Counted from the first letter of the stretch, positions 12,401-24,470 are shown. The stretch: 64,000 bases of DNA from Tretioscincus oriximinensis (GCA_022410635.1 JAJVDF010000211.1:446752-510751); one strand, 5' to 3'. The notes: generated from the sequence alone by a model not told the origin. Numbers and translations are program-made.

Positions 12401-13150
12401 TCAAACAAACTCTAGTCCATCATTTCACTAAACAAAATTCAGAATAATGTGTTCATTAAATTTATTTTCGCCATTAATTCTAATACTAATTTATACTGCA
12501 TTCCACTTTAATACAAGACATTGTCAGGTAAGCTCATACAATTCAACACAGCATTGCATATGGTAACAGCACCTATATCATTATAAAATCACCAATAATC
12601 TAGTCCTGACCTTCCATGTTACATTTCAGATGGTTTCTAAGTTAGTTTATGAAAAATTCTCAGATGACACTGATATATTTTGTTTTTGCTTTTTTTCTAA
12701 CCATAAAAATAATTAATTCATAAGATACACGGAATTTGTTTGTTAAGAAATATATCAACATTCTTGTTTATGCTTGTACCTGAGCAACTCTACTTCAATC
12801 ACAATTGATTAGATTGACATAATAACATCAGAAGAGAAATTGCTAACAGATGTAATTAATTTGAACATTTCCATGTTGGCTGAAGGCAGACAGGCAAGGT
12901 TAATTTATTTATTGATTNATTTTTCTATAGGAGGAAATAACATCAGATACAGTTTAGACACATATTTTAAATCCATCTTCAATCCTGAAGAACTGAATTT
13001 GGATTTGTGTGTGTCTACATATTACTTTGGTTCCTGGTCTAGGTTTCCAGTTCTTCAGGACTCAAGATGAATGTAAAGTATCTGATGGAACAGTACGTAG
13101 TTGAACAAAATGAATGCTAACATTATCCAGCATTAAAACTAGGAAAGAAA
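9480..13150. other. Long intergenic region, no gene recognised
   Basis: Small frames occur but none looks real. Contents are a short (AC)n at 10203-10221 with an N, a block at 10270-10790 whose CTCACAGAGAATG segments resemble 50660-50700 (unidentified repeat), and AT-rich sequence onwards. Isolated N bases are at 9892, 10202 and 12918. The segment 12330-12480 resembles the A-rich 3' end of a LINE in reverse, but I cannot classify it. Confidence 0.4.
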
Positions 13151-13198
13151 GCAAANGTTTCATAAAAACAACAATGCATGCTCTATATTATTTAATGT

Positions 13199-14179
13199 CT
13201 ATGACATTGCATCAGAAGCAATTTTGGGTACATAATCTTTCTGAAAATATAGAAATTTCTTCACTTTGAAAGAAATATTTCCTATAGCCCTTTGGATTTC
13301 CCTGTTCCTCAAACTATATATGACAGGATTTAGAACTGGTGGCACAAATGTATATAATACAGCAGACAGTAAGTCTATTGTAGGAGAAGAAAGGGATTTA
13401 GGCCTCATATATGAAAATAAAACTGTGATGATAAATAATGAAAAGACAGTCAGATGTGGAATACAAGTAGCAAAAGCTTTGTATCTTCCTTGATCTGATG
13501 GGATCTTCATTACAGTAGAGAAGATGTAGCCATAAGATACAATGATGAGAGTGAAACAAAATGAATTCACACTGAGTCCAACAACCAAGATGAGCACTCG
13601 ATTAATATTTGTATCACTACAAGCAATTTTTTGCAGTTGAGGCATATCACAGAAAAACTGATGAACCACATTTTCCCCACAAAAGTTTAGTCTGAAAGTA
13701 AAAATAGTTTGCAACATAGCATGGATGAGGTTGCTTACCCAAGATGCTGCTGCCATTTGAATGCATGTCTCCTGGTTCATGATCAACTGATATTGGAGAG
13801 GATGACAGATGGCAACATAACGGTCATAAGCCATGATAGTAAGCAAAGCAAGTTCTTCACCCCCAAAAGTGGGCACTAAAAAGATCTGTGTAACACATCC
13901 AGAGTAAGAAATCTGTCTGCGCTTTGTCAATGAAAGTTCAATAGATTTTGGAACTGTAGTAGAAATATAGCAAACATCTACCAGTGACAGATTGAATAAA
14001 AAGAAGTACATGGGGCTGTGTAAATGATGATCTAATGCCACAGCTGTCACAATGAGAAAATTTCCCAATAATGCTATGAAATAAAGAATGAGAAATATCA
14101 CAGAATGCAAAATCTGTGCAGAATGATCATCTGAAAATCCCATCAAAAGAAATTCATTCACAATGGACTGGTTCGCCAT
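13199..14179 (-). CDS. Olfactory receptor, OR14-like, intact (locus 3)
   Basis: The frame is 326 codons, co-linear with locus 2. It shows N3-Q-S glycosylation, GN in TM1, PMYFFLFNLSLVDVCY, the GEELALLTIMAYDRY block, CDMPQLQKIACSDT in loop 2, SYGYIFSTVMKIP, then FATCIPH where most ORs have FSTCxSH, and NPVIYSLRN. The FSTC to FATC change is mild. The ATG is preceded by acceptor TTTCTTTCAGCAG (AG 14209-14210). The C-terminus is longer than average and ends DAMS. Its nearest relatives in the window are loci 5 and 6, so this group expanded by local duplication. A composite promoter candidate lies about 800 bp upstream at 14985-15016. Confidence 0.96.
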   Translation of the reverse strand: MANQSIVNEFLLMGFSDDHSAQILHSVIFLILYFIALLGNFLIVTAVALDHHLHSPMYFFLFNLSLVDVCYISTTVPKSIELSLTKRRQISYSGCVTQIFLVPTFGGEELALLTIMAYDRYVAICHPLQYQLIMNQETCIQMAAASWVSNLIHAMLQTIFTFRLNFCGENVVHQFFCDMPQLQKIACSDTNINRVLILVVGLSVNSFCFTLIIVSYGYIFSTVMKIPSDQGRYKAFATCIPHLTVFSLFIITVLFSYMRPKSLSSPTIDLLSAVLYTFVPPVLNPVIYSLRNREIQRAIGNISFKVKKFLYFQKDYVPKIASDAMS

Positions 14180-14399
14180 GTTTTCTTTCCCTCCTTTTTA
14201 AACCCTTTCTGCTGAAAGAAATAAAATTGACATAGCATTGGCACACATGAATGTACAGGTGATTTTTGCCTTAATTCTACATAAACTTTATTTCAAATCT
14301 TTATGCACAACCAATTTCTTAATTTCAGAGAGCTGAACATACTGTATTTCTACAGCAAAATATCCACCAACTTCAGTATTTATTCCTAACTAAGTAGCA

Positions 14400-14703
14400 G
14401 CACGGATAGCTCAATTGCTAAGGAATCTGTCTCTCATCTGGGAGATGGGGTTTCGAAGCCCTATGTCGGACGTGAGGAGGGGTGAGCACCTTCCACTAAC
14501 CTGTAGCTCCAGCCAACCCATCTATTCGAAAGCATGAATTGCAAGAAATTGCAATTGACTGCAACTAAGTAGATAAATGGGAACCACCACAGTCTGGTGG
14601 GGAAGATAAAATGTAAGCGTTCGGGCAAAATATGCTTGTAAGCCGCTTTGAGTCCCTTTGAAAGGTAAGAAAAGTGGAGTATAAATACCCAGTTCTTCTT
14701 CCT
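14400..14703 (+). mobile_element. tRNA-derived SINE (family A), best preserved copy
   Basis: The head GCACGGATAGCTCAATTGC with a B box at GGTTTCGAAGCCC matches a tRNA-Lys-like plan, including an anticodon-arm-like TCTCATCTGGGAGA. The body and Bov-B-like 3' part match the copies at 4037 and 40078. It ends in CTTCTTCC. It inserted about 220 bp upstream of the locus 3 start. Confidence 0.88.
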
Positions 14704-14979
14704 ATTGGATTCGCTCCCCCCCACACACAATTACTTTGCTTTAAAAATACAATACAAAGATCACATTATTTTAAATGATATATTATCATAGTCTACTTAA
14801 CCCGAACCTCCAAAAAGCCCTTTCCTGAATAGAAGACAAACTAAGATCAGTCTATATAACTCTGATTTTTGATTATACATACCAGGAAAAATACATCCCA
14901 GGAGGATACATGTAACATTGAGCAGCCACTACAAGATAACTATCAAAGAGTAGAATTTATTTTCAGCAGTATTAAAGCA

Positions 14980-15020
14980 GAATGGCCCTTGGGAATATTA
15001 CCATTACATTTAATTATTTT
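14980..15020 (-). promoter_or_regulatory. Candidate OR promoter element of locus 3
   Basis: In gene orientation this reads ATAATTAAATGTAATGG, then ATATTCCCAAGGGCC. It has a TAATTA homeodomain core (15011-15016) and the O/E core CCCAAGGG (14986-14993). Spacing and flanks match loci 2, 5 and 6. Confidence 0.6.
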
Positions 15021-15214
15021 TAAAATAACAAACCAGATCTTTTTATATTTTCAAAATCCCTTTTTGTATTATAATAGAAGAATAGTTTTGTTTCAAAGTG
15101 AGTTTAAGAAGCCCCATAACTTCTTGCTGTATGTTCTGATAGAAGTTCTTCTCCCAGCCTTTCATATTAGAATATTTTCCTGTATTGCTTTCCAATTCGG
15201 ATATTATTTATGTA

Positions 15215-16240
15215 AGAGTATACTTGAACTCTAAACTAAAGCAATTCCTGATAGTTGAGGTTCAGTTCTATCACAGATGTGAGCTTGATCTTCAAGAACC
15301 CAGTCCAACACAACGATGGAAGAAGGACTGAAAAATGTGCCTCCTTCACGTGTGCTGTACTTTTCCTTGGAGATGAATATGGTTTAGTACAGGCATAATA
15401 AGGTCACCCAACTTCAGAGAAGTAATGATACTGATACGAGGAAGAGAAACTTCTCAGAGCCATTCAAGAAGCTAAAGGTTGGGGAAACTATACACTCTTA
15501 ACCTAGAGAGGAAAGTTTTATTGCAATACTTAAGATCTTTTTGCATATTGCTTTACAATTATCTCCTTATTTGGGCAAAAAAGGAAAATAAAAAGTTCAG
15601 ATACATGAATTTACCCTTTCCATTTTTAAATCATTCCTGCAGTTCCAAAAATTATCAGATAAAAAGAAGGCAGCAAGTGTAAAAGAAAACAGGTGTAAAA
15701 GAAAAAGCAGTTTGGGCTCCTGCCATCAGCTTTATAACCTGTATATGCTGAAATTGCTTCATTTTTAACTTCTATTAATGGTGGAGCCATGCTGCCTTGT
15801 TTTCATCTGGAAACCCTAGCATTTTATTTAAGTAATATATTTGTTAAGAACTTAAGAAGAGCCATACTGGATCAGGCCACAGCCCATCAAGTCCAGCATT
15901 CTGTGTCATACAGAGGCCCACCAGATGCACCTGGGCAGTCCGAACAGAGGAAAGCAAAATATGCTCCTGTTTATGACTCCCTGCAAATGGTATTTCAGGA
16001 GTCCTGCCTGTTGCTCCATCCCAGAGGCAACATCCAGACATCCATCCTAGTATCCATTTACACCCTTGGTGTCCAAGTTTAACAATACCTGAACTCTGAA
16101 CTAAAGCAATTCCTGATAGTTGAACCCTTCCCTTGTTTTCCTGTAAGTCACAGATGTCCAGATATTCAGTGCAGAATCAAGTAAAGATGATGAAGGCTAG
16201 AAGGAGTTGTAAAGTATGAGAAAATTTTTGCGGTGATAAA
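15215..16240 (+). repeat. Direct duplication about 870 bp apart
   Basis: The segment around ACTAAAGCAATTCCTGATAG at 15232 recurs at 16101, with about 35 nearly identical bases and weaker similarity for about 100 more. The second copy starts just beyond the CR1 fragment at 15843-16078. Confidence 0.55.
15843..16078 (-). mobile_element. CR1-type LINE 3' end
   Basis: On the minus strand it runs from GGCAACAGGCAGGACTCC through ACACAGAATGCTGGAC to GGCTCTTCTTAAGTTCTTAA, the terminal octamer of this family. Relatives lie at 26190, 33490, 34375 and 48297. Confidence 0.85.
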
Positions 16241-16249
16241 GTACTAGAA

Positions 16250-17925
16250 AGAGAAGTTAGAGTAAAAGATAAATTGTGGTAGATTTCAAAGAAATAGTCA
16301 TGTCACACTAGGTCTAGAAAATAAAAAAGACTTCTAAGAGGCTTTTTTTTAAAAGACTGGTAAGGAACAAGATGGGCAGAATGAATTTTTGTAGGTAGTT
16401 CTACTTCTTAAGATGCTAGCTTCTGTACTAGGCATGAACTATGAATTAGACAAAAGCTAGAATTTTATGACATTTTGTAAAATTAATAAAATATAAAAAA
16501 TGAAACAAATACATCTTCAAGATATGCCTGCAATACTTTATAAGCTTTGAAAAACTTTGGGTTACGTTAGTCCTGCTGTTTTAACACATTGCAGAAAATA
16601 ATACTATTAACGGACAAAATGAGCAATTCTCTGCAATTAAAAAATAAACATAAAAGAACATAAAAAAACATGTAACAATCCATAACCTATATGCACTGAT
16701 CTGTAATTTCATTGCCGCAGTAAAAGAATCCACTCTGTTATAATTTTTGGGCAAGGGCAAACAGGTATGTCCTCAGCAGACATCTGAAAATGCATGAGCC
16801 TAGGTGACTGATGCACCTCAGAGGAGAGAGAATTTCACAGCCTGGAGTTATGCCTTATGAATGATAAAGAATGTTTATGCATTTTTTAAATGCTCTGCTA
16901 CTTTCATATTTAGTTATTTAAACTGCTTATATTTGTAGCTACACTTTCAAATATGAGAATGTTTTCTTGTCATAGATTTAACTTAGGATATTATCTCTGC
17001 AATGCGTCACCTGTCCAGGAGTTAAAAATAGTTATTTATTAGAAAGCATAAAGTTCAGAACAAATAATGCATTCAGAATTTCATTCCAAATGGAAGGCAG
17101 CTTGTGGTTTTGATGGATAGCAGGAACAAAGAAAAAAATCTTCATATCAGAAATTCAGCAGAGCATTCAGTAAAATATTCTACAACACACATAGCTGGTA
17201 AAACATCAAATCATCTAACTCATAACTCTTCAGTCTGTGTCTCTTTCATCTCTCACTGCCCCCCTCCTTCTGTTCAGGTGATATCAATTTTGGCCAGTTA
17301 ATGCTCTAACAAGTTCTGTGTTAAACTCACATTCAGGTGTTATCACTTTGAGCAAGTTACCCTTCCTTATTTTGAAATTCCAATTAAGGTTTTTTGCTAC
17401 TGTGGCCTTGAGTTTCCAGGCCCTTCCACAGTTGTGTGATTGAAGCTGACAACTCCCTAAAAATTCACAAACTTGGCTCATTTTTCTTAAACAGCCTTGC
17501 AAAATGGCTTTACACTGCTATCCTTAAAAACAATATAGCATTTTATTCATAAACCTTACACATATGAATGGAATTATTCCATTTAGGTACAAATAATGTC
17601 TAAATTCAGCTTCAGCTACAGCTTTTCACTCTTTGCTTCATTATAATCTTTGATTCAGTTGTACTGTTCTTTTCACTACTTGATGATGAATTCAGTTCAG
17701 TACAGTCACTATAAGGTCTCACTAAAAGCTGGGAAGACAAAAAATCGCAACCACAGACATTCACTGGTTATCTAAACATTGATTTGCTTTTACTTGGTTT
17801 AATCGTGTTTATTAGAAGTCAGTGTGCTTGACATGTCTGGGCTCAGTAAGCATAGGTTCTGCAATCCATTAAGGCCTTAACTGAGTGCCTTTCCCCAGGA
17901 ATTAAAACCTGAATGACAAGGCCTT
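16250..17925. other. Intergenic, nothing recognised
   Basis: AT-rich; no OR relic or repeat that I can name. Confidence 0.4.
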
Positions 17926-17929
17926 TTGG

Positions 17930-18075
17930 TAACTTCTCCCCTTTCATGCAAATGGGTATGGATATGTAGGAGGATCTCCTCTGTGGGGTTCTTACATTCT
18001 GGAATAGCCTCCCTCTAGAGGCTTACCAAGCACCTAAACTGTATGGGTTGGGGCACCTAAGTCTTTTGAGTCTTA
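17930..18075 (+). mobile_element. L2-type LINE fragment
   Basis: GGATATGTAGGAGGATCTCCTCTGTGG followed by CCTCCCTCTAGAGGCTT closely resembles the untranslated part of the L2 copy at 8797-8860. Short and truncated on both sides. Confidence 0.6.
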
Positions 18076-18360
18076 GTTCCCTTGGTGTCCCTCCATGGCA
18101 AAACAAGCTGTTGCTATTAGTGTGACTGTCACTAATCTGTGGGGTCACTCCAACATAGTTTTAAAAATACTCTATCTAAATGGCATCCTATTTTTCCATC
18201 AGNTATTTTCTTTGCTCATTGTCAAGAAATATCATATTAGACTCTCATATTAAATGGATACTGGATAGTTTGCTGCCAACATCAGATCTCTTAGAATTTT
18301 TTTTTTATTTGAGAGGAAATGTCAATCATTCATGTGATCAAATATTACTGGTTAGTTTCT

Positions 18361-18570
18361 CTTTCAAACTTTGCAATGACTAAAATGCAATTCACACAGA
18401 AACACCCTCACAGCTTCTTGCCAAAACTGTCCATACATCATGTGCTTGTGCAATAACCATATGTCCAGATAATCCAATATATTGCTTCTAAAATCTGAAA
18501 TATAAAGTCTGGTGTTGGAAATGCAACACACATTCCAGTTGCAGCATATTAATGGCCCTGTCTGGATGAA
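18361..18570. repeat. Flank segment duplicated at 22030-22260
   Basis: Shared landmarks in order are TTGCCAAAACTGTCC / CACCAAAACTACCC, ATAACCATATGT / ATAACCATGTGT, AAATGCAACACACATTC / AAATGCAACATAAATTC, and CTGTCTGG. One copy lies downstream and the other upstream of locus 4, consistent with old block duplication in the cluster. Confidence 0.5.
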
Positions 18571-19094
18571 ACTTTAGAGGAATGTAGAAAGCCATCCAAA
18601 AAGCAAATTTTGATTCTAATGAGTAATTTGACATAAGAGATTTGTGAAAGCATACACTGAGGTGCTGTCATTTTCATCCATTCCTTCAACCTTTCTTTAG
18701 TGNCTGTTTTGAGTTTTATCCAAATGGAGGATTTCATGGCCATTGGTGACTACTGATAAGTCAAAATCAGCATAGCAGATCATTTAAATGAACTCCCTCT
18801 GTCTGTGAAGGACAAATATACTTGATACATGACCTTGTTAAACCCAAGTAGAGACCCAACATAAAAGTGAGTGAATTAGTCAAACACAATTGTAGGAGTA
18901 AGAAATATTTCAGGTGTCATATTTCTGGGAAAGGAAGAAAACGTATCTGAGATGTCTGCCTACCATATGACATACTAAAATTATGCACCAGTTCCTAATT
19001 AATAGGAATTGAATTTATATAATTTACTTAAACCCATCAAGTATATTACAAAACTAGTTGAATTCAGTTCACAGATTCGACAACGCAACACACA

Positions 19095-20036
19095 TTAGAA
19101 ACCATGGACAACCAATGTTCTGAATGTCACAAGCTTCTTGATGGCTTCCTTTACTTCCCTATTTGTCAGACTGTAAATAATTGGATTAAGCATTGGGGTT
19201 GAGACACAATATTGGATGGAAAAAAGTTCATCTAAAATAACCGAAGAGGCTGCATTGGGTCTCAAGTATCTGAATGAACTGGTACTGTAAAACAAAAGCA
19301 CCACAATAAGGTGTGAACTGCATGTAGAGAAAGTTTTTCCTTTAGCTCCTGCAGAATGCATCTTCAGGATAGAGGAGATGATGCAGATATAAGATGTCAG
19401 AATAACAGAAAATGTAATTATCCCTATTANGCTACCAGCAATGAAAAATATAATGTTACTCAAAAAGGAGGCAGTGCAAGACAAAGCATGTAGAGATGTC
19501 AATTCACAGCTGAAATGCTTAATAATATTTGAACCACAAAAGACCATATATAGTAGTGGCAATGTGTTTACCAAAGCATAAATGAAACTTGTTGTCCAAG
19601 CAGCTCCCATTAGGCATCTACAAAATGCTTTATCCATAATATGGACATAATGCAGAGGTTTACATATGGCAGCATATCGGTCATAAGCCATGGCTGAGAG
19701 AATGAATGTTTCTGTACAAGCTGTTAAAAGGAGGAGAAACACTTGAAGAAAGCAACTAGTTTTTGATATCTCCTGACTTGTAAATAGGTTGGCTAATAGC
19801 TTTGGCACAGTTGCAGAAGATAAACAGATATCCACAAAAGCCAGATGTCTTAGAAAGAAATACATGGGAGTGCTGAGTTGACTGTTGGTCTTTGTTACTA
19901 TCACAATGATTGTATTTCCCATCAGAGTTACTGCATATATGAAGAGGAACACTAAGAAGAAAAACAACCTCAATTCGGGGTCAAAAGTAAGTCCCATGAG
20001 AAGAAATGTAGCCAGTGTGGTTGTCTTATTTTCCAT
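19095..20036 (-). CDS. Olfactory receptor, class II, CELTSL group (locus 4)
   Basis: The frame is 313 codons, a complete odorant GPCR. It starts MENKTTTLATFLLMGL with N3-K-T glycosylation. It shows GNTIIVIV in TM1, STPMYFFLRHLAFVD in TM2, E3.39 in [30 protein letters not shown] in loop 2, [10 protein letters not shown] and NPIIYSLTNREV. One codon holds an N (19430), giving an undefined residue in TM5 but no break. The acceptor TTTCATTTTCAG (AG 20067-20068) precedes the ATG. It is the closest relative of locus 7, and both share the unusual CELTS loop and the LTFDP N-terminal motif. The plan resembles reptile receptors often labelled OR5V1-like, but I do not assign a name. Confidence 0.95.
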   Translation of the reverse strand: MENKTTTLATFLLMGLTFDPELRLFFFLVFLFIYAVTLMGNTIIVIVTKTNSQLSTPMYFFLRHLAFVDICLSSATVPKLLANLFTSQEISKTSCFLQVFLLLLTACTETFILSAMAYDRYAAICKPLHYVHIMDKAFCRCLMGAAWTTSFIYALVNTLPLLYMVFCGSNIIKHFSCELTSLHALSCTASFLSNIIFFIAGSXIGIITFSVILTSYICIISSILKMHSAGAKGKTFSTCSSHLIVVLLFYSTSSFRYLRPNAASSVILDELFSIQYCVSTPMLNPIIYSLTNREVKEAIKKLVTFRTLVVHGF

Positions 20037-20411
20037 GTTCTCAAAAGAAGAAAAGTGAAGAAGTTGCTGAAAATGAAAGAAAATAAATGAACTATTTTAT
20101 TCCTTAGACATGTAAAAACTTCTATATAAGGGATTTTTAGTATTCTACTAGCATTTTTCCTTCTTTTATATTCAGTACAAACTAAATTTTACCATATCCA
20201 ATACATGCTTCTTAAAATATAAAAATACTGATAGAAGAGCCAATTAATGTTTAATGGCGTAACATTTTGCATATGTATACATGAATAGTAGCTTTATATA
20301 AAGCATATAATTAATGTATGCTATCTTAGATACAAACACAATGGTAAACATTTTTTTCAGTGGAAAAGGCATCAGGATACTTCAAGAGGTATATTCTACT
20401 TTTTTATGCAC

Positions 20412-20520
20412 TCACTTTATTTCATTTCATTTCATTCCTATACCTCTCTATGCCTAAAGGTCCCAGGACAGTTAACAATAAAAAACCAAATTAACATATT
20501 AAAATAGCAATATTTAAAAG
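20412..20520 (-). repeat. L2/SINE-tail-like dispersed repeat
   Basis: ATTTCATTTCATTCCTATACC, then GTCCCAGGACAGTTAACAATAAAA, resembles in reverse the 3' end of squamate L2-type elements. Similar pieces are at 22797-22870 and 38195-38290. Confidence 0.45.
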
Positions 20521-20662
20521 TAGGGAAGTGAGTGCAGATTTTTTTNCCAACCAATGGCTAGGTTAAAGAGGTGCAAACTAACCACCTCCAAAGTCTTCAT
20601 TTTGCCTCTGGGCATATATAATAATATGTATCTGTGATGCCCACTCTACTATTAGAGCCCAT

Positions 20663-20922
20663 AGAGCCAGTTTGGTGTAGTGGTTAGAGTGTTGGACTCG
20701 TACCTGGTAGTCTCCTGGTTCGATTCCGCACTCCTCCACGAAAGCCAGCTGGGTGACCTTGGACCAGTCACAGTTCTTTGAACTCTCTCAGCCCCACCTA
20801 CTCCACAGGGTGTCTGTTGTGGAGAAAGCAACAAAGGCTATGTGTTCCACCCTATGGTTGGCTGCCCTGAGACCTTCGGGTATAGGACGGGATGCAAGTA
20901 AAAATAAATAAATAAATAAATA
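20663..20922 (+). mobile_element. tRNA-derived SINE (family B), plus orientation
   Basis: The A box region is TGGTGTAGTGGTTAGAG (20673-20689) and the B box GGTTCGATTCC (20717-20727). The body has AAAGCCAGCTGGGTGACC and CACAGGGTGTCTGTTGTGG. It ends in an (AAAT)n tail, unlike the CTT-tailed copy at 9226. Confidence 0.88.
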
Positions 20923-21221
20923 TTATACTCCATCTGTATTAAATAAGGTTTTGGTTACATTCATAGAGATTCCTTTCAGAGCAGCACTAAAGCATACTAC
21001 CTAAATGGGGCTACAGTGGTTCCAAAGATAGGAACATTTGTCTCAAGTTTTCAATACTTTGTAGTTTCATAATCATAGGCATAAACTTAAGGAATCTGCC
21101 CAAACCTCCCTAGTAATATACAGTTTAAAATAGCCTGCAATGTTTCTTACAGAAATTCCCTTATCACTTGCTAGCAGTTGATTGCATATGCAGTTGTTCT
21201 GGCAATATGAGTGGTTCAGCA

Positions 21222-21350
21222 AGGGGATCTTGTAGCACTTTAGAAGTAGACTTGTCTACGGAAGCTCATGTCGCCTGCCTTTGTTTTGTTAGTCTCTAAA
21301 GTGCTGTAAGAGCTCTTTGGTAGAGTTTCTGGACCCAGATTTACATGGCC
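21222..21350. repeat. Short TIR-type repeat, copy 1
   Basis: GATCTTGTAGCACTTTAG at the left and TAGTCTCTAAAGTGCTGTAAGAG at the right are inverted relative to each other. The right flank GAGTTTCTGGACCCAGATTTACATGG matches that of the 42961 copy. Confidence 0.55.
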
Positions 21351-22029
21351 ATTTCTTTGAAATCTATCAGTATGTAGATGTCCACTTAACTGCAAAAGTA
21401 TTACTCTTCGTTGATGCTTCAACCCAAGAAAATGTCAGTTCCTGTGTTTGAAGTAATCATGCGTATTCAGCTCTTCCCCAAATTAAAAATGTCCAAATTC
21501 CTCTCACAATTCCGGCAGTTTTTTAAATCAATCTTTGAATTTTGGATTTTAGCAGCTCATTGTTCAAGAAAGGGAATAAGTATGAATTTGTTTGTTGTGA
21601 TGCTGTTTTAATTATAAGAAGCAATTTCAGAAATTTTTCAGTATGTCTTTGTAGTAGAGTATATATTCCAGGTGAAAATTAGTCAGCATATATCAGGTCT
21701 ATTGAGTCTTCATAATGAAAGATTGGCTTTTTTTTGCTGAGTCTACTCAGTTTTACTATGATCAACTGATCATAGTAAATGCATATGACATAGTTTTTTC
21801 ATATTTACTCACATTTGACTTTATTGGTTTACCTGTTTTAATTTGACTTGTTCATAACTTTACAGTATGTTTTGTGTTTTGCTGTTGTATAAACTCCTGA
21901 AAAGCGAGGTTTTCCCCACACAGAAGAAACACTCCCATCAGCAATTTTGTTTTCTGATTATCAAGAGGAAGTTCAGTAATACCACCTATCAAACACTATT
22001 GGAAGATTTGTTGTCAGTATCAGATTCCT

Positions 22030-22500
22030 TTGCCTCTCACTCCTACAGTTTCTCACCAAAACTACCCACACAACCACCACCTTTCTGCCATAACCATGTG
22101 TAGTAATTTACAGTAACAACTGGTTTCCTGGTGAACCAGTCTACTAAATTAGTTCTAAAAACCCACAAACTGAATTTTTATAATCTGATGTGGCAAATGC
22201 AACATAAATTCAACTTGCAAATGGATTATTGATGCTGTCTGGGCATAGCCCAAGTCTGTTCAATTTTTTTCCCTTTGTTGTCTTCCGCTTTTGATTATTA
22301 TAAACTTACCTGCTATGTTTCCCATCATGGATTAAGCTGCCAAAAGAAAAGGAGGTTATATTTCTGCATCAATGTCTCTCCACTAATTCATGTAATTACA
22401 AGTAAACATTCTGCTGGAATGATTTTATCCTGTATTTTCCTTGACTGTTTGAAGCCTCTTTATTTTTTTTAAATGATCTAATGACTATAGGTAAAAATCC
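22030..22500. repeat. Upstream flank of locus 4, shared with other copies
   Basis: Segments 22280-22340 (AAACTTACCTGCTATGTTTCCCATCATG) and 22480-22560 have counterparts at 33850-34060. The part just before the promoter candidate has a counterpart at 39205-39330 upstream of locus 7. This marks a duplicated 5' flank. Confidence 0.55.
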
Positions 22501-22530
22501 TATCCCTTTGGAACTAATTATATAAACTCC
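22500..22530 (-). promoter_or_regulatory. Candidate OR promoter element of locus 4
   Basis: The plus strand reads TCCCTTTGGA (22503-22512, one mismatch to the O/E palindrome), then TAATTA (22515-22520) overlapping a TATATAA box. The same three-part arrangement is at 39330-39351 upstream of locus 7. It lies about 2.5 kb before the locus 4 ATG. Confidence 0.55.
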
Positions 22531-23291
22531 AATCACACTTCTCTTCAGCCATTAGTTGGTTTTCAGTCTACAATTAATAGTTTTTGAATGTCCAGTTTCT
22601 CTGCTCATATGTTCCTCACATTGATGCCTTAAACATATAAGCTTGCATAGACTATAAGGGCTGGGAAATGTTGCTCAATACAAGCACATCCTTCTGAGGT
22701 GATTCCAATGTATAGTCACAGGACAGTAAGACAAGTAATGAGTCATACATGCCATTTGATAGTCTTAAAAGTNATACATCTCATATTTCATATTTAATTT
22801 GCTTGTTTATTCTTCTATCCCACCCTATACCAAAAAGTCTGGGCAAGTAACAACATGAAAAACAATGAGCCAACAAAAAATTCTCTCAGGAACAAATGAA
22901 TTTCCAAAAGATGTAAAATAAAACCTGTACAAGATATGGTTTTTCTTATTGCGTTTATAAATGTGAACAGTTGCTGCACAATGGTAGGAAAAATGTTATT
23001 TGCATTAGAAAAGTTAAATGCTCAACAGAAAGGTTAAATGGACTGCAGATACTGTAACTATTGTCAAACAAAACATACAATTATATTTCAGCTTTGACAG
23101 CTGTTCCAATATGCTCTAACAATGGCATGTTATGAGACTCCATTCTCCTCCAGTGTGTAGAATAACTTTGTGGCATCCAAACAGGCAGAATATNGTGAAA
23201 ACTGTGGAAATCATGTTTTCCTCTGCTCAGATTGGTTATTTTATTATCTGATTAGAGTTGACAATGGTGGAATAATTAATAATAATAGTAA

Positions 23292-24240
23292 TAATAAAGA
23301 GAATCATAGAGTTGGAAGGGACCTCCAGGGTCATCAGGCCCAATCCCTAGCTCAATGCAGATTCATTAAACCATCCCAGATAGATGACTGTCCAGACTCT
23401 GTTTGAAGGCATCACCATCTCCTGTAGCAAACTGTTCCATTGGTTTATCCTCCATACTTTTAGAAAGATTTTTTTCTGATATCTACTCTAAATCTACTTT
23501 TTTTGCAATTTCATCCCATTGTTTCTAGTCCTTCCATGTACCAATGAGAACAATACCGATCTCTCTGCTCTGTAACAACCCTTCAAATATTTGCAGACAG
23601 CTATCAGGTCTCCGTTCAGTAATCTCTTTTGCAGATGAAACATCCCTAGATTCTTTAACCATTCTTCAAAGAATACGGTTTCCAGACTTATGATCCTTGT
23701 AACTCTCTTTTGAACGTACTCTAGTTTATCAATATCCTTTTTAAATTGGGCATCCCAGAACTGAACACAGTATTGTAAGTGTGGCCTGATAAAAGTACTT
23801 TAGAGAGAAATAATAACTTCATGTGATTGAGATGCTATACTTCTCTTAATACACACCAGGATTGTGTTGGCCTTCTTTGCAGCCACTTCACACTGTTGAC
23901 TCATGTTTAGTCTGTGACCTACCAATACACCCAGGTCCTTTACACATGTACTGCTCCTCAGATATATTCCTCCCATTCTATATGTACTGTTTTCAATTTT
24001 TTGCCCAGATGTGGGATCTTGCATTTCTCTCTATTAAATACCAGTCTGTTATTTTCAGCCCAACATTCCAGCTTGTCTATCTTTTTGAATCCTTTCTTTA
24101 CCTGGTTTAGTATCTTGCTTTGTGTCATCAGCAAATTTGATAAGTTTTCCTTCAGTTCCCTCATCTAGGACACATATAGCACAGGACAGATCCTTTTGAT
24201 ACCCACTTGAAACATTCTTCCAATTAGATGTTCAACCATA
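23292..24240 (-). mobile_element. CR1-type LINE: reverse transcriptase end and 3' tail
   Basis: The minus strand has LIKFADDTK (24122-24150, the polymerase active-site box), then RLVFNREKCKIPHLGKK, CVKDLGVLVGHRLNMSQQC and AAKKANTIL. The untranslated tail follows, ending CCTTCCAACTCTATGATTC near 23300. Several frameshifts make it inactive. The ATGATTC-type end differs from the TTCTTATG-type copies, so two CR1 subfamilies are present. Confidence 0.9.
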
Positions 24241-24258
24241 TAATACCACCCTTTGAGT

Positions 24259-24261
24259 GGT

Positions 24262-24292
<31 letters not shown>
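24259..24292. repeat. (AAC)n microsatellite
   Basis: About ten uninterrupted AAC triplets beside the CR1 copy. Confidence 0.9.
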
Positions 24293-24470
24293 TATACCTT
24301 TAGTAAAAGCAGAACATATGTATAATTATGGGTAATTCAATATACTCTTTTATAGGTTCTATGTTTTATTAACATTTTATCATTCATCTTACTTAGCATT
24401 AAATTAAATTAAAACTACAAAATCTTGCAAAGGTTATATTAAAATGTTCTATTTTTTCTTCTTCAAAAGT

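Noticed and set aside
14400..14475. A true tRNA gene
   Set aside because: Box A and B are present, but the stems have mismatches and the sequence continues into a SINE body shared with other copies.
23958..24164. A separate small gene with LNQVKKGFKKIDKLECW
   Set aside because: This is the CR1 reverse transcriptase C-terminal region, frameshifted after the FADDT box.
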